Shown here piece after piece: positions 44,145 to 53,296 of a stretch of DNA of 64,000 nucleotides; positions within the stretch are counted from its first letter, which is position 1; the number at the start of each line of letters is the position of its first letter. The stretch covers positions 62,001 through 126,000 of the forward strand of contig CANMTP010000009.1 in assembly GCA_947500845.1 (NCBI GenBank), written 5' to 3'. The notes below the pieces were generated by a model, which did no database searches, was not told the DNA's origin, and saw only the letters and a list, made by a program, of their open reading frames with translations. The translations under genes and the position numbers were made by a program. This DNA comes from an uncultured Aquimarina sp. (lineage in GTDB: Bacteria > Bacteroidota > Bacteroidia > Flavobacteriales > Flavobacteriaceae).

Positions 44145-44350
44145 ATGCAATTCCCTTGTTTTATCGTCCTGTTTAGTGGACTGCCTTGCGTTTAAAACGC
44201 TTAAAATAGCCGGAAAAGCACCTAAACCTATAGAAATAACAAGATAGAAATAATTTTAGAATTATCTTGATTTGAGATATGTCTTTACGGAAATCCAAAC
44301 CTCTATTACAATAAAGCGCAACAAAGTACAAAGCTCAACATAAAAATTCT

Positions 44351-44995
44351 TCATCGCTTTAGCTTTTTGGTTTTTAACCCACTCAAAATAGAAAGCGCAA
44401 TCGCCAGAACATTTCCCTCTTCCGAAAGGTGCCTTGCCTCATCTGTATTTGAAAGAAAACCCAATTCCAGTAAAACGGTTGGACAAAAATCCACCGTTTC
44501 CCGAAGCACTTGAAAGTTGGCAAACTTGATACCACGACTTTTGTAGCCTATATTCTGTAGCATTCCTACCTGAAGCCCATTTGCCAGAAGAATGGATTCA
44601 CGAACGCACTTCCCATTTAGAGGTACAAAAACTTCAATACCCTGTGCATTTGAGTTATCGGAATGGTTACAATGCAATGAAACAAACACATCTGCTTTTA
44701 CGCTTTTGGCAAGTTTGGCTCTCTGTCGTAAAGACACCAATGTGTCTGTATAGCGTGTGAGATAGATTTCATATTTGTTTTCAAAGAGACTTTCAGCAAC
44801 ACTTGCAATTTCCTTGGCGATTTTGAGCACCAAACCTTTTTCTTGACACTTGTTAATCCCAATGGCACCAGAATCGTTTCCGCCGTGTCCTGGGTCAATT
44901 ACTACGACGGTTTTTTGAGTGATGTTTGTTTGAGCTGATACAGTTTCAGGAATCATCCAAAATAGTAGTGCTAATAAAGTGAGTAAACGAGCCAT
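44351..44995 (-). CDS. Exported N-acetylmuramoyl-L-alanine amidase (Amidase_3)
   Basis: 214 residues from the ATG at 44995; an in-frame TTG at 45016 would add seven residues before the signal. Signal peptide with cleavage after VSAQ. The zinc amidase motifs are all present: His in VIDPGHGGNDSGA, Glu in CQEKG, His in VSLHCNHSD, and the catalytic Glu in LLELGFLSN. It cuts the stem peptide from murein in the periplasm. Amidases or lysozyme-like proteins accompany conjugation genes and open the wall for the transfer channel; here it faces the tra operon. The 44145-44350 gap shows only a GCGTTT-A-AAACGC hairpin at 44188. Confidence 0.9.
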   Translation of the reverse strand: MARLLTLLALLFWMIPETVSAQTNITQKTVVVIDPGHGGNDSGAIGINKCQEKGLVLKIAKEIASVAESLFENKYEIYLTRYTDTLVSLRQRAKLAKSVKADVFVSLHCNHSDNSNAQGIEVFVPLNGKCVRESILLANGLQVGMLQNIGYKSRGIKFANFQVLRETVDFCPTVLLELGFLSNTDEARHLSEEGNVLAIALSILSGLKTKKLKR

Positions 44996-45172
44996 ATTTT
45001 TTTGTTTACTGCACAATTTTCAAAGAATAGGTTCAATACTTAAGAATCTTCCAAAGTTTAACAGGATTTCGAGTTAAAGTTTAGAGAATTTCTACCCATA
45101 CTCTCTTTTACCAATAGATTTCGCAAAGATTATTCATCAACGCCCTCATCAGGCATCTAAAAACGAACAGTT

Positions 45173-45460
45173 ATGAAAAAATCAATGTTTATGTTGATTG
45201 GGTTGTTGCTCATTTCGGCACCCGCCTTTGCACAAATCGGTGGTATAGAAGACTCGGTAAACGATGTTTCAGATACCATTCGCGCCATCTTCCCAATTAT
45301 TCTTGGGGTTATCTTCTTGATTGGTTTCCTGTTCAATGCAGGACATTTCTTTGGGGAAAACGCCGACCTCAAAAAAGGGATTACCAGAGTGCTGGTCTTT
45401 GTGCTCATTGCAGGTGCCGTTGTGGGCATATTCACCTACCTCATTTCAATCGTGGTTTAA
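45173..45460 (+). CDS. traE: Conjugative transfer protein TraE (DUF4134)
   Basis: 95 residues: signal peptide ending AFAQ, then two membrane helices (about 38-57 and 71-92) with the DUF4134 form (…DTIRAIFPIILGVIFLIGFLFNAGHFFGENADLKKGI). Probable VirB2/VirB3-like small membrane part of the transfer channel. It starts the tra operon; the next gene begins one base after its stop. Confidence 0.9.
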   Translation: MKKSMFMLIGLLLISAPAFAQIGGIEDSVNDVSDTIRAIFPIILGVIFLIGFLFNAGHFFGENADLKKGITRVLVFVLIAGAVVGIFTYLISIVV

Positions 45461-45745
45461 ATGAAACGGTTTGAGGTCTATAGAAACATCAGGAAGCGGG
45501 CAATGATTTTTGGCTTGCCCGTTTCCTTGTTTGCCCTACAAATGGTCTCGGTAGTGGCCTCGCTTTTGGTCATCATCTTTTCGTTCAGCTTTGGGATTAT
45601 TATCGGTGCAATGGCTTTTAATGCCATACTCTTTGTGGCGCTGACCCGAATGGCCAAAAATCCACAACTGCTTCAGACCGCTAACGCCTTTCCAAAAAGT
45701 ATCAGCAACAAAAGAAATTCTGGGTTCGATTATGAAGAAGATTAA
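45461..45745 (+). CDS. traF: Conjugative transfer protein TraF (DUF4133)
   Basis: 94 residues with two adjacent membrane helices (about 16-60) and a basic cytosolic start (KRFEVYRNIRKRAMIFGLP), matching DUF4133/TraF, a VirB3-like protein. It overlaps the TraG gene by 14 bp. Confidence 0.88.
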   Translation: MKRFEVYRNIRKRAMIFGLPVSLFALQMVSVVASLLVIIFSFSFGIIIGAMAFNAILFVALTRMAKNPQLLQTANAFPKSISNKRNSGFDYEED

Positions 45746-48134
45746 CCTTTTGGCATATCGCCCTATAGTGGATATTCAAGACAATATCATATTTGCCAAC
45801 AACGGCAATGTGGTTTTGTGCTATGAAGGGAATCTACCAGAAATCTATTCGCTTTCAGAAAAGGATTTTGAGGACATTCACGGTGCTTGGTTTCAAGCTT
45901 TAAAATCACTTCCTGTGGGCACAGTTGTCCATAAACAGGATATCTACCTGAAGAAATCCTATTCAGCAGAACAATTGCCCAACGATACTTTTCTTGAAAA
46001 AGTTACGCACGACCATTTTAAAGGACGTAAGTATATGGAACACAAATGCTACTTGTTCTTCATACTGACCAAAAACAAGACACTCAACAACCCGAAATAT
46101 GTCAATCCCTTCAGAAAGGTATCTAAGGATATCGTTCAGAAATTGGATGAGAATGTGAACAGCTTTATAGGTTCGGTCAGCGATTCGGTTTCCTTTATCA
46201 ATAATAGCCGAAAGATGGAATTCGTTCCGCTTAAAGCGAAAGAAATCCAACACCTAACCAACGGCTATTTCAATGGTTTTAACGAGGGTTTTGATACTGA
46301 CATTATTCTCGACAAAAACAACGTCAATATTGGCGAAAACTACTTTGATGCCCTTGCGGTAAACAGCGAGCTGTGCTTTGGCGAAAGCGTACAGAGCAGT
46401 AAGACCAATGAACGGTTCACTTCTGACGATTTTGTTTTTCACCAAGGATTCATCGATGGTCTTGGTCTGACCTTGACCGAAAACCACATCGTCAACCAAA
46501 TCCTCTATCTCGATGATAAACAGAAGTGGCGAAAACTACTGGATAAGAAAATCGAGGAACTGAACAAGAGTTCCAATTTTGGTTCGCAGAACAAAGTGGT
46601 GCTTGGTAAAATTCAGCACATCCTTGACCAAATCAATGCCGATGACAATGCTAGGATTATAAGAGGCCATCTCAATATCATCTTTTGGGCGAAAGAAGCT
46701 CGAGAACTAAGCAAGATAGGGTCAAAGATTAAAACCGAGTTTAAAGAACTGGATATCATTCCTTATTACCCAAGAGGTGAAGAGCGCAAGAACTACATCC
46801 TGAATAGCTACTGCTGTTTCTCATCCAACTTTTCGAACAATGATTTATACGTTACAGATTTAAAGCACGCGCTCTGCCTGCTCATCAATAATACCAATTA
46901 TAAATCTGATGAGACCGGAATTATCTTCAACGACCGTGAGCATAATATTCCGGTATTAAAGGATGTTTGGGATGAACGCAAAAAGCGCATCAAGGCCCGA
47001 AACTTTGCCATTTTTGCGCCCACAGGTGAAGGCAAATCCTTTCTCGCCAATAATATTCTGCGCCAATATTTTGAGAGTGGTGTCCGCCTGGTCATCATCG
47101 ACCTTGGTGGTTCGTACACCAAATTTGCCAAGCTCTATCCTGAAAAGTACACCGTGCTTCGTTACGAAAGCGGAAAAAATCTGGGCATCAATCCATTTTA
47201 TATCAGCGACCAAAACGACCTGACGCCAGAACGTTTAGAAGATTTGTCTGTATTTCTTTTTGAGCTTTTTGCTTCAGACTTAAAAGTGACCAAGGCACAA
47301 TCGGTTTCCATTAAAAAGATACTGCGATACTACTACGACAGCACTTCAGAAAACCATTCGCTGGATGGGTTCTACACTTTTATAGAAGGGCATCAAAATA
47401 ACCTTTTGAAGAGCCTAAAAATCCATCCCGACTACTTCAATGTGACGAGCTTTTTGCACGTAATGTCAGAGTATGTCGGCGATGGTCTATACAGCTTCCT
47501 ATTTGAGGTGAGCGAAGACCAGACCTATAAAATCGAGGATAAACGCCTCATCGTTTTTGAGCTGGATGAAGTGAAGGACAACAAGGAAATCCTTTCTGTA
47601 ATGTTGAAGCTGATAAAGTCGGCCATCCAGAGAACCATTTGGAAGAATCGCGCGGAAAAGGGTATTATCCTCTTCGATGAGTTTGCCAAACAGTTAAAGT
47701 TTGATAACGTACTGGAAAGTGTGGAATTCTACTATCAAGCCATACGGAAACAAAATGGTGCGATAGGTATTATTCTTCAATCCATCAATCAATTACCGAA
47801 CAATAGTACATCAGCAAGTATTCTCGAAAATACACAAGTGGTATATAGCCTGAACAACGAAAAAGGCTACGCAGAACTGGTAAAGCGATTGAACCTATCC
47901 AGCCACGACCTGAACCAATTAAAATCCATCAAAAACAATCTTACCGGTCCTCGGAAGTACACCGAAATGTTCATCAAAATTGGAAAGGAAAGTAACATTT
48001 TCCGGCTCGAAGTGCCGAAGGAAGTCTATGCGGCTTACCTCACGGATGGCAAGGAAAACGAGACCATAATGGCCATTTATAATAAGACAAATAATATGGA
48101 AGAAGCCATAAAACAATTCACATCTAAAACATAA
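45732..48134 (+). CDS. traG: Conjugation ATPase TraG (VirB4-like)
   Basis: 800 residues. The N-terminal half is the TraG/VirB4 N-domain; the C-terminal half is a RecA-like ATPase with Walker A APTGEGKSFL near 430, Walker B GIILFDEFAKQ near 644, and IILQSINQLPNN after it. It powers the type IV secretion channel at the inner membrane. The size fits TraG of CTnDOT-type elements (about 800-840). Confidence 0.95.
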   Translation: MKKINLLAYRPIVDIQDNIIFANNGNVVLCYEGNLPEIYSLSEKDFEDIHGAWFQALKSLPVGTVVHKQDIYLKKSYSAEQLPNDTFLEKVTHDHFKGRKYMEHKCYLFFILTKNKTLNNPKYVNPFRKVSKDIVQKLDENVNSFIGSVSDSVSFINNSRKMEFVPLKAKEIQHLTNGYFNGFNEGFDTDIILDKNNVNIGENYFDALAVNSELCFGESVQSSKTNERFTSDDFVFHQGFIDGLGLTLTENHIVNQILYLDDKQKWRKLLDKKIEELNKSSNFGSQNKVVLGKIQHILDQINADDNARIIRGHLNIIFWAKEARELSKIGSKIKTEFKELDIIPYYPRGEERKNYILNSYCCFSSNFSNNDLYVTDLKHALCLLINNTNYKSDETGIIFNDREHNIPVLKDVWDERKKRIKARNFAIFAPTGEGKSFLANNILRQYFESGVRLVIIDLGGSYTKFAKLYPEKYTVLRYESGKNLGINPFYISDQNDLTPERLEDLSVFLFELFASDLKVTKAQSVSIKKILRYYYDSTSENHSLDGFYTFIEGHQNNLLKSLKIHPDYFNVTSFLHVMSEYVGDGLYSFLFEVSEDQTYKIEDKRLIVFELDEVKDNKEILSVMLKLIKSAIQRTIWKNRAEKGIILFDEFAKQLKFDNVLESVEFYYQAIRKQNGAIGIILQSINQLPNNSTSASILENTQVVYSLNNEKGYAELVKRLNLSSHDLNQLKSIKNNLTGPRKYTEMFIKIGKESNIFRLEVPKEVYAAYLTDGKENETIMAIYNKTNNMEEAIKQFTSKT

Positions 48135-48138
48135 AGCT

Positions 48139-48714
48139 ATGAAGACAAAAATTTTAATTATCGCAACAGCATTCATCTTTTTACTGCCTGCACGCGCTAC
48201 GTGCCAGGGAATGCCGGTTTATGACAACACCAACTTTATCAGCTTGGTAAAACAACTGTTGGAATCGGGTAAACAGACGGCAGAAATGATTAAGTCCGTA
48301 AAATTTTTAAAGGATGCCAAAGAAGCCATAGAAAAGGTTTCCAACGTGGTTAGGCAGCTTAAGGCTGTTGAGGAAATTGGAAGGAACAACCAACGGCTTA
48401 TCGATGTAATGCAGAATGACCTTCAGGATATTCTAAATTCGCCCTACATCAAACCTGATGAAGTGAATCGGGTGATGGAATCCTTTGATGCCATTGTACA
48501 GAACTCTCTGGACACGGTTGATTTTATAGACGAAATTCTGTCCAGCGATTACCTAAAAATGAGCGATGCCGAACGTGCCGAAGTCCTCAAAAAGAAAGAA
48601 GCGGAATCAAGGGAAATGGTGTCTAACATTACCATTAGAACCAAGCGTTACCGAGATATCATTTCATTCAGAAAGATGCAGGATAAAGTGAATAACCGTG
48701 AAACAGAATATTAA
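48139..48714 (+). CDS. traI: Conjugative transfer protein TraI (DUF4141)
   Basis: 191 residues: signal peptide ending in ATCQ, then a long helical protein (SLVKQLLESGKQTAEMIKSV … RLIDVMQNDLQDIL), as in DUF4141/TraI, the VirB5-like periplasmic part. Its stop shares one base with the next start (TAATG). Confidence 0.85.
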   Translation: MKTKILIIATAFIFLLPARATCQGMPVYDNTNFISLVKQLLESGKQTAEMIKSVKFLKDAKEAIEKVSNVVRQLKAVEEIGRNNQRLIDVMQNDLQDILNSPYIKPDEVNRVMESFDAIVQNSLDTVDFIDEILSSDYLKMSDAERAEVLKKKEAESREMVSNITIRTKRYRDIISFRKMQDKVNNRETEY

Positions 48715-49538
48715 TGTCAATAGGGCTGGAATATATCGATACGGTTTTTCAAACCATACAGGCAAGTGCTTTTTCGCAATACACCATTGGCGGAATGAAA
48801 ACACTTGCGGTACTGTTCTTTCTGGTCAATATCCTTAAAAAATACAATGAGGGTATTGCAGATAAGGATGGGTATTCTTGGGGGCTAAGTCCTGGGGAAT
48901 TGGCCAAGAACTTCGCCATTGTGCTCTTGGTCATTTTCTCGACTCAGGTCTTGGGATTTTTCGATAGCATTTTGGTTGCTATCGAAGGGCAATATCGTGG
49001 AACGGCACCAGCGCTTTTACCCTTACAATTACAAGACCTACCACTTGAAGAGGAAGTAGGTCTTCTTGACGCTGCGAGTATGGCAATGACACTACTCTAT
49101 GAAGCCTTGGTAACACCATTATACGGGTTCAAAATATTGGCATTTATCCTAAGTACCATACTCTGGATATTGGATTTGTTTATCTACCCGCTATTCTTGG
49201 CAGAGCGCTTTTTCCTTTTGGGCATAATGCAGGCCTTTTTTCCATTGGTCATTAGCTTGGCGGTTTTTGAGAAGTTCCGGTCGCTGGCCTATAATTTTTT
49301 CAAACTATACGCTGCGGTGTATATGTTGGTGCCTGCCTTCTTTTTGGTCAATATTTTTATCAATGCCATTTATAATGAAATCAATGCCAACTTCTGGGTC
49401 AATCTTTTTGGAAGCGATACTTGGGAAGGTTTTTTTGCACCCGTAGTACAACTGGGCTCAGTTGGCTTTATCGTGTTTCTAAAGTTCAAGCTCTACAGAC
49501 GCGCCACCTCTTTTACACTCAGACTTTTTAGCAACTAA
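48714..49538 (+). CDS. traJ: Conjugative transfer protein TraJ (VirB6-like)
   Basis: 274 residues with five or six membrane helices (for example YTIGGMKTLAVLFFLVNIL, FAIVLLVIFSTQVLGFFDSI, ILAFILSTILWILDLFIYPL, AVYMLVPAFFLVNIFI). This is the polytopic TraJ/VirB6-like inner-membrane channel protein. Somewhat shorter than TraJ of CTnDOT (about 330 residues). Confidence 0.88.
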   Translation: MSIGLEYIDTVFQTIQASAFSQYTIGGMKTLAVLFFLVNILKKYNEGIADKDGYSWGLSPGELAKNFAIVLLVIFSTQVLGFFDSILVAIEGQYRGTAPALLPLQLQDLPLEEEVGLLDAASMAMTLLYEALVTPLYGFKILAFILSTILWILDLFIYPLFLAERFFLLGIMQAFFPLVISLAVFEKFRSLAYNFFKLYAAVYMLVPAFFLVNIFINAIYNEINANFWVNLFGSDTWEGFFAPVVQLGSVGFIVFLKFKLYRRATSFTLRLFSN

Positions 49539-49548
49539 AACTCTTCCA

Positions 49549-50172
49549 ATGAAAACACCCTATAAAAACATATACGCCGTCCTTAAGATGAACCGTTTTA
49601 TTGTACTCGCGGTGGTAGTCTGCGCATTGTTGTCCTCTTCCTTTTCGGTTTGGATGGCCTATAACATCAATAAGAAAACATTGAATAGTGCTTTCGCGGT
49701 AAATACCGATGGGTCCATCATTCCGTTGAAACTGGTCGCACAAAAAGAGAACTTTAAGGTAGAGGCACTCTCGCATTTGGATTTGTTTCATACCTATTTC
49801 TATAACATCGATGCCAGCAACTATGAGCGTAATTTGAAAAAGGCACTTTGGCTGGGCAATAGTTCTGTGGATAATCTGTACCGTCAGAAAAAGGCCGATG
49901 GTGTTTATAACAGGCTGCTACAATATTCCCTTGTACAAAAGGTACTGCGTATTGAATCCCAGATTGAAAAACAGAGTGAGACTTATGCCTTTAGAACCGT
50001 GACGGTTTTTGAAATCAATCGCGGTTCCATTATCGATACCTATGAGTTGGTCTCAACAGGAAATCTGATAGCCGTTGATAGGCATTTCCCTAACAATCCA
50101 CACGGATTGCTCATTACCAATTATTTCGAAAACACACTAAAAAAATTAGACTATGAAGGTAGAAAAGAATAA
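49549..50172 (+). CDS. traK: Conjugative transfer protein TraK (VirB8-like)
   Basis: 207 residues. One N-terminal membrane helix (about 18-38) and a periplasmic alpha+beta domain (HLDLFHTYFYNIDASNYERNLKKALWLG … VTVFEINRGS), in keeping with TraK/VirB8. Overlaps traM by 20 bp. Confidence 0.9.
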   Translation: MKTPYKNIYAVLKMNRFIVLAVVVCALLSSSFSVWMAYNINKKTLNSAFAVNTDGSIIPLKLVAQKENFKVEALSHLDLFHTYFYNIDASNYERNLKKALWLGNSSVDNLYRQKKADGVYNRLLQYSLVQKVLRIESQIEKQSETYAFRTVTVFEINRGSIIDTYELVSTGNLIAVDRHFPNNPHGLLITNYFENTLKKLDYEGRKE

Positions 50173-51082
50173 AATCGTCTTTGCAGCGGTGCTGGCCACC
50201 GTCCTCATATTTCTCATTGGCTATTCGATGATAGTGATGGGCGATGATGAAAATGAGAATGAAAGCCTTGAACAGACCCTTGTTCCTGAACTTAATGAAG
50301 AGCAAAAAGAATATGATTCTAAACTGGATGCTATCAACGATTTAAAAGAAGTACGCGAAACCAATGCACCCAGTATCTATGATGAAAAGCTATTGGATTC
50401 AACTGGACTGTACAATCCCGATTTACCCGAACAACAAAAACAACGCATCGTGGACAGTATCTATGAAGCTGGCAGAATAAAGTATTCTGAAAAGCGGTAT
50501 CAAAAAATTGGGCAAAAGCGAGTGGTTCAAAAAACCGAACCAAAAATTGATTCCGCCGAAGTCATAAGAGCACAAAAAATCGAGGCGAAAGAACTGGGTT
50601 TGGAACATCAACTCTTTTTCGCTGCTTCGCCTAAACCCAGTGAACTTTCCATCATTGGCAATACGGATGAAACCATTTACGTGGTCGTAGATGGCGACCA
50701 AGTTGTACAGGCAAATACTCGATTACGGATGCGCCTAACCAAATCGGCAACCATCAATGGTAAGCTGATGCTCAAGAACACACCCATTTTCGGATTTATC
50801 AGTTTTCAGCCCAATCGTGCCTTGATTGCCATTGAAAATATAAAACACTATCCTGCCAAACTCAAAGCCTTTGATTTGCTCGACGGTAGCGAGGGTATTT
50901 ATGTCGAAAACAATTTCAGGGAAGAAGTTTCGAGAGAAGTACTCGATGATGTTATTGGGGATATCAATATCCCGAGTGTTCCGCAAGTAAGCGGAATCAC
51001 ACAGGTATTCAGGCGTTCTAACCGAAGGGTAAAAGTAACCGTTCTGAACAATTACAGATTAATTCTAAAACCCAGACTATGA
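50153..51082 (+). CDS. traM: Conjugative transfer protein TraM (VirB10-like)
   Basis: 309 residues with a membrane helix at about 8-28, a charged linker (DDENENESLEQTL…) and a C-terminal beta-domain (VVDGDQVVQANTRLRMRLTKSATING …). TraM of CTnDOT is longer (usually above 400), mainly in the linker, so this is a compact form. It spans from inner to outer membrane. Overlaps traN by 4 bp. Confidence 0.85.
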   Translation: MKVEKNKIVFAAVLATVLIFLIGYSMIVMGDDENENESLEQTLVPELNEEQKEYDSKLDAINDLKEVRETNAPSIYDEKLLDSTGLYNPDLPEQQKQRIVDSIYEAGRIKYSEKRYQKIGQKRVVQKTEPKIDSAEVIRAQKIEAKELGLEHQLFFAASPKPSELSIIGNTDETIYVVVDGDQVVQANTRLRMRLTKSATINGKLMLKNTPIFGFISFQPNRALIAIENIKHYPAKLKAFDLLDGSEGIYVENNFREEVSREVLDDVIGDINIPSVPQVSGITQVFRRSNRRVKVTVLNNYRLILKPRL

Positions 51083-51933
51083 AAACGACTATTTTAATAT
51101 TAGCAATACTGATTTCCGCTTTCGCACCTCGATTATGCTCAGCTCAGGCTACAGCAGATTCAACGACAATTCTTGACACCATTTATGCAAACGACACCGA
51201 GAACGTTGCGCTATTCTTTCCAGAACCCATTCGGCAAGGTATAACTGGTTCAGACAACTTTATCTTTACCTATAATCGTGAAAAAGAACAGTATTTTGGC
51301 TTGCTACAAGCCAAGCTGGGAAAGGAAAGTAATTTACTGGTAGTCAATAGAAATGGTGCTATTTTTTCGTATATTGTAAAGTACAAAAAACAGCTTTCTA
51401 AGCTCAATTATTTCATTCCTGCATCACAGAGTATCGGGAATGAAAAACCGATTGTAACCGATTCCATTCTTACTGAATCTTCTGAAGAGCGTGTAGATAA
51501 CAGAACGTATTTTTATCAAAAATTCTGCACATACCTTCTCAATAGAAAACAACGCATCGGTCGAATCAAAAAGAGAACTGAAGGTATTGTTTTGAGTGTT
51601 GAAAATATCGTTTTTGATAAAGAAGAACTGTACTTCGTTGTCCAGATTGAGAATAATTCTACCTTAGATTACGATATGAATTTCCTGAACCTTTCGGTTG
51701 AAACGAGGGCAAAGGGGAAGAGGAAATCGATACAACGCCTGTATCAAGAGCCGCTATACAAACATAAGCTGCCTTCAAAAATCGCAGAAGGCGAAATGGT
51801 GCGGTTCGTTTATGTGTTGCCCAAATTTTCATTATCCAATGACCGTAGAGCCATTTTAGAACTGAATGAAAAAGATGGTGAACGTAATGTAGAGCTGAAA
51901 CTATCGCATAGATATATCAATAACCCAAATTAA
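51079..51933 (+). CDS. traN: Conjugative transfer protein TraN (DUF4138, VirB9-like)
   Basis: 284 residues: signal peptide (cleavage after CSAQ), then the DUF4138 beta-rich domain starting TIYANDTENVALFFPEPIRQGITGSDNFIF and continuing to IENNSTLDYDMNFLNLSVETR. It is the outer-membrane core part of the transfer channel. Last of the recognisable tra genes here. Confidence 0.9.
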   Translation: MKTTILILAILISAFAPRLCSAQATADSTTILDTIYANDTENVALFFPEPIRQGITGSDNFIFTYNREKEQYFGLLQAKLGKESNLLVVNRNGAIFSYIVKYKKQLSKLNYFIPASQSIGNEKPIVTDSILTESSEERVDNRTYFYQKFCTYLLNRKQRIGRIKKRTEGIVLSVENIVFDKEELYFVVQIENNSTLDYDMNFLNLSVETRAKGKRKSIQRLYQEPLYKHKLPSKIAEGEMVRFVYVLPKFSLSNDRRAILELNEKDGERNVELKLSHRYINNPN

Positions 51934-51939
51934 AATATT

Positions 51940-52305
51940 ATGAAAAAATTGGTCACTTACTTATCGGTCCTCTTGCTGTTTGCCTGTGCCGGCGAGCAAA
52001 GTTCTAAACCCTCAGACGTTGCAAAGACAGTTCTCGAGAGTATTTATCAAGGTGATGAAGAGGTTCTAAAAGCGCACACCACCGAAGAAGGCTATGCCAG
52101 TTTTAATACGGTGATGGCAATGTTTAGTAAGAACAAAAATTCAGATTCTAATTTCAAAGTCCTCGAGGAATCAATGGACGGTGATATCGCTTGGGTTAAA
52201 TACACCACATCCTACGATAAGACACCAGGTATCTTTAAACTCATAAAACAAGATGGCGAATGGAAGGTGACGGCGAGACGGCCTAAAGAAAAGACGCCAT
52301 TCTAA
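51940..52305 (+). CDS. DUF4878-type lipoprotein
   Basis: 121 residues with a lipobox (LLLFACAGE, Cys16), followed by an NTF2-like domain (KPSDVAKTVLESIYQGDEEVLKAHTTEEGYASF … WKVTARRP), as in DUF4878 lipoproteins. It is 6 bp after traN, in the place where traO, traP and traQ stand in other elements. It may have a surface-exclusion or wall role; unknown. Confidence 0.75.
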   Translation: MKKLVTYLSVLLLFACAGEQSSKPSDVAKTVLESIYQGDEEVLKAHTTEEGYASFNTVMAMFSKNKNSDSNFKVLEESMDGDIAWVKYTTSYDKTPGIFKLIKQDGEWKVTARRPKEKTPF

Positions 52306-52321
52306 GTTTTGAGCGAAACAA

Positions 52322-52345
52322 AAAAGCTACCATATGGTAGCTTTT
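52322..52345. terminator. Bidirectional terminator at the end of the tra operon
   Basis: A perfect 24-bp palindrome with arms AAAAGCTACCAT/ATGGTAGCTTTT, with A and T runs on either side, so it can end transcripts from both sides: the tra operon and anything read leftward from 52442. Confidence 0.85.
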
Positions 52346-52353
52346 ATATTAGC

Positions 52354-52442
52354 AGCAGACCGAAGAATCGAACCTCAAACCTATCCCCAAGCTTCATAGT
52401 GATTGGAACTCATCAAGAAATTTCTATTTGGACAAGTCTGCT
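52354..52442 (-). other. tRNA-like relic next to the tra operon end
   Basis: Read on the minus strand, this 89-nt stretch starts with AGCAGAC and ends with the perfect complement GTCTGCT (a 7-bp acceptor-like stem), with TT at positions 8-9, and a T-arm-like TGAGG-TTCGATT-CTTCG directly before the 3' acceptor part. The D arm and a normal anticodon arm are missing, so it is not a working tRNA. It may be the decayed remains of a tRNA gene or an attachment site of an integrated element. The terminator at 52322 lies just behind it. The rest of 52443-52720 holds no convincing gene. Confidence 0.3.
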
Positions 52443-52720
52443 GGATAAGGGGGTCTGCCCACCAAAAAGAAACATCACCGTTATTATCATTGAAATGATT
52501 ACGAAGTTTAAAACTTCTGCGATTTTATTGAAAAGTGTTCTCATATTGTTTATGTTTTTAATTATAAAATTACACACGAGACTTACAATAATCTCTTGGA
52601 TTAAGCTTGTTGCCCAATACACTACTACGCCAAAATTTTAATGAACTTATATAGGTTTTATTATTATCTAACTCTATTTAATTAATAGCAAATATTGTAC
52701 CAAATCTGAATGGTATTTTT

Positions 52721-53296
52721 TCAATTTTTTAATTTTGAATTTTCAAAAATCACCATTTCAATTACTCTTAAAGAGGTGATTTTGTACCCAACCTTTTCTT
52801 CAATATTTTGATGTATTTGTGAGTACTCTTTGTGTCTTGCCAGTTTACTCAACAGTTCGAGATATTCAGTATAAAATTTTACGTTACCTACTCTGTAATC
52901 ATAGGGTTCGAAATTGAAGATGGCTTTGTAAATTCGGCTGTCCCATATTGCATAGTTTTGAGGCGAAATAAAATGCAATAGTTTTGAAACGCCAACCAAT
53001 GAATTATTTATTTTCCCCTTTAAATATTCCAAGTCTTTAAGAGTCAATACCTGACCAATTTTTACATCGTTCAATAATTTGAGTGTATGTTCTGATTGGC
53101 TCAAATCCAATTTGAGAATCGTAGGCATCCAGCCATAAGTAAAATGACCTGCTATAACCAAATGGTGTTTTTCTATTATTGGAACGTTTTGGAAGTATCT
53201 AATGAATTCTGGGTAAGACTGCACATATGAACTCTGATTGTCAAACCGTAGATTCCTCAGTAAACCTTGAAATTCTTTAAAACTTAAATCTATCAT
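52721..53296 (-). CDS. Unknown protein, last gene of the AbiE operon
   Basis: 191 residues, not recognised with certainty. The segment SLVGVSKLLHFISPQNYAIWDSRIYKAIF recalls the helix-hairpin-helix part of DNA glycosylase-like folds (K-x-L-H-F-x-x-P … D-S), which might point to a DNA-binding or base-flipping protein; this is weak. It overlaps the upstream PIN-like gene by 4 bp and has no promoter of its own, so it works together with that gene. No signal peptide or membrane helices. Confidence 0.7.
   Translation of the reverse strand: MIDLSFKEFQGLLRNLRFDNQSSYVQSYPEFIRYFQNVPIIEKHHLVIAGHFTYGWMPTILKLDLSQSEHTLKLLNDVKIGQVLTLKDLEYLKGKINNSLVGVSKLLHFISPQNYAIWDSRIYKAIFNFEPYDYRVGNVKFYTEYLELLSKLARHKEYSQIHQNIEEKVGYKITSLRVIEMVIFENSKLKN

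Noticed and set aside
34150..45064. Recurring CCAAAGTTTAA at 34154 and near 45053 as possible element ends
   Set aside because: The shared stretch is short and AT-rich; no flanking direct repeats or recombinase gene support it.
52413..52544. 43-codon minus-strand ORF (MRTLFNKIAEVLNF…) with one membrane-like helix
   Set aside because: A small membrane protein is possible, but it overlaps the tRNA-like segment, has no clear promoter and no paralogue; support is too weak.
52309..52641. 110-codon plus-strand ORF starting with TTG
   Set aside because: It starts inside the terminator region, runs through the tRNA-like segment, has no family likeness and the composition is that of non-coding AT-rich DNA.
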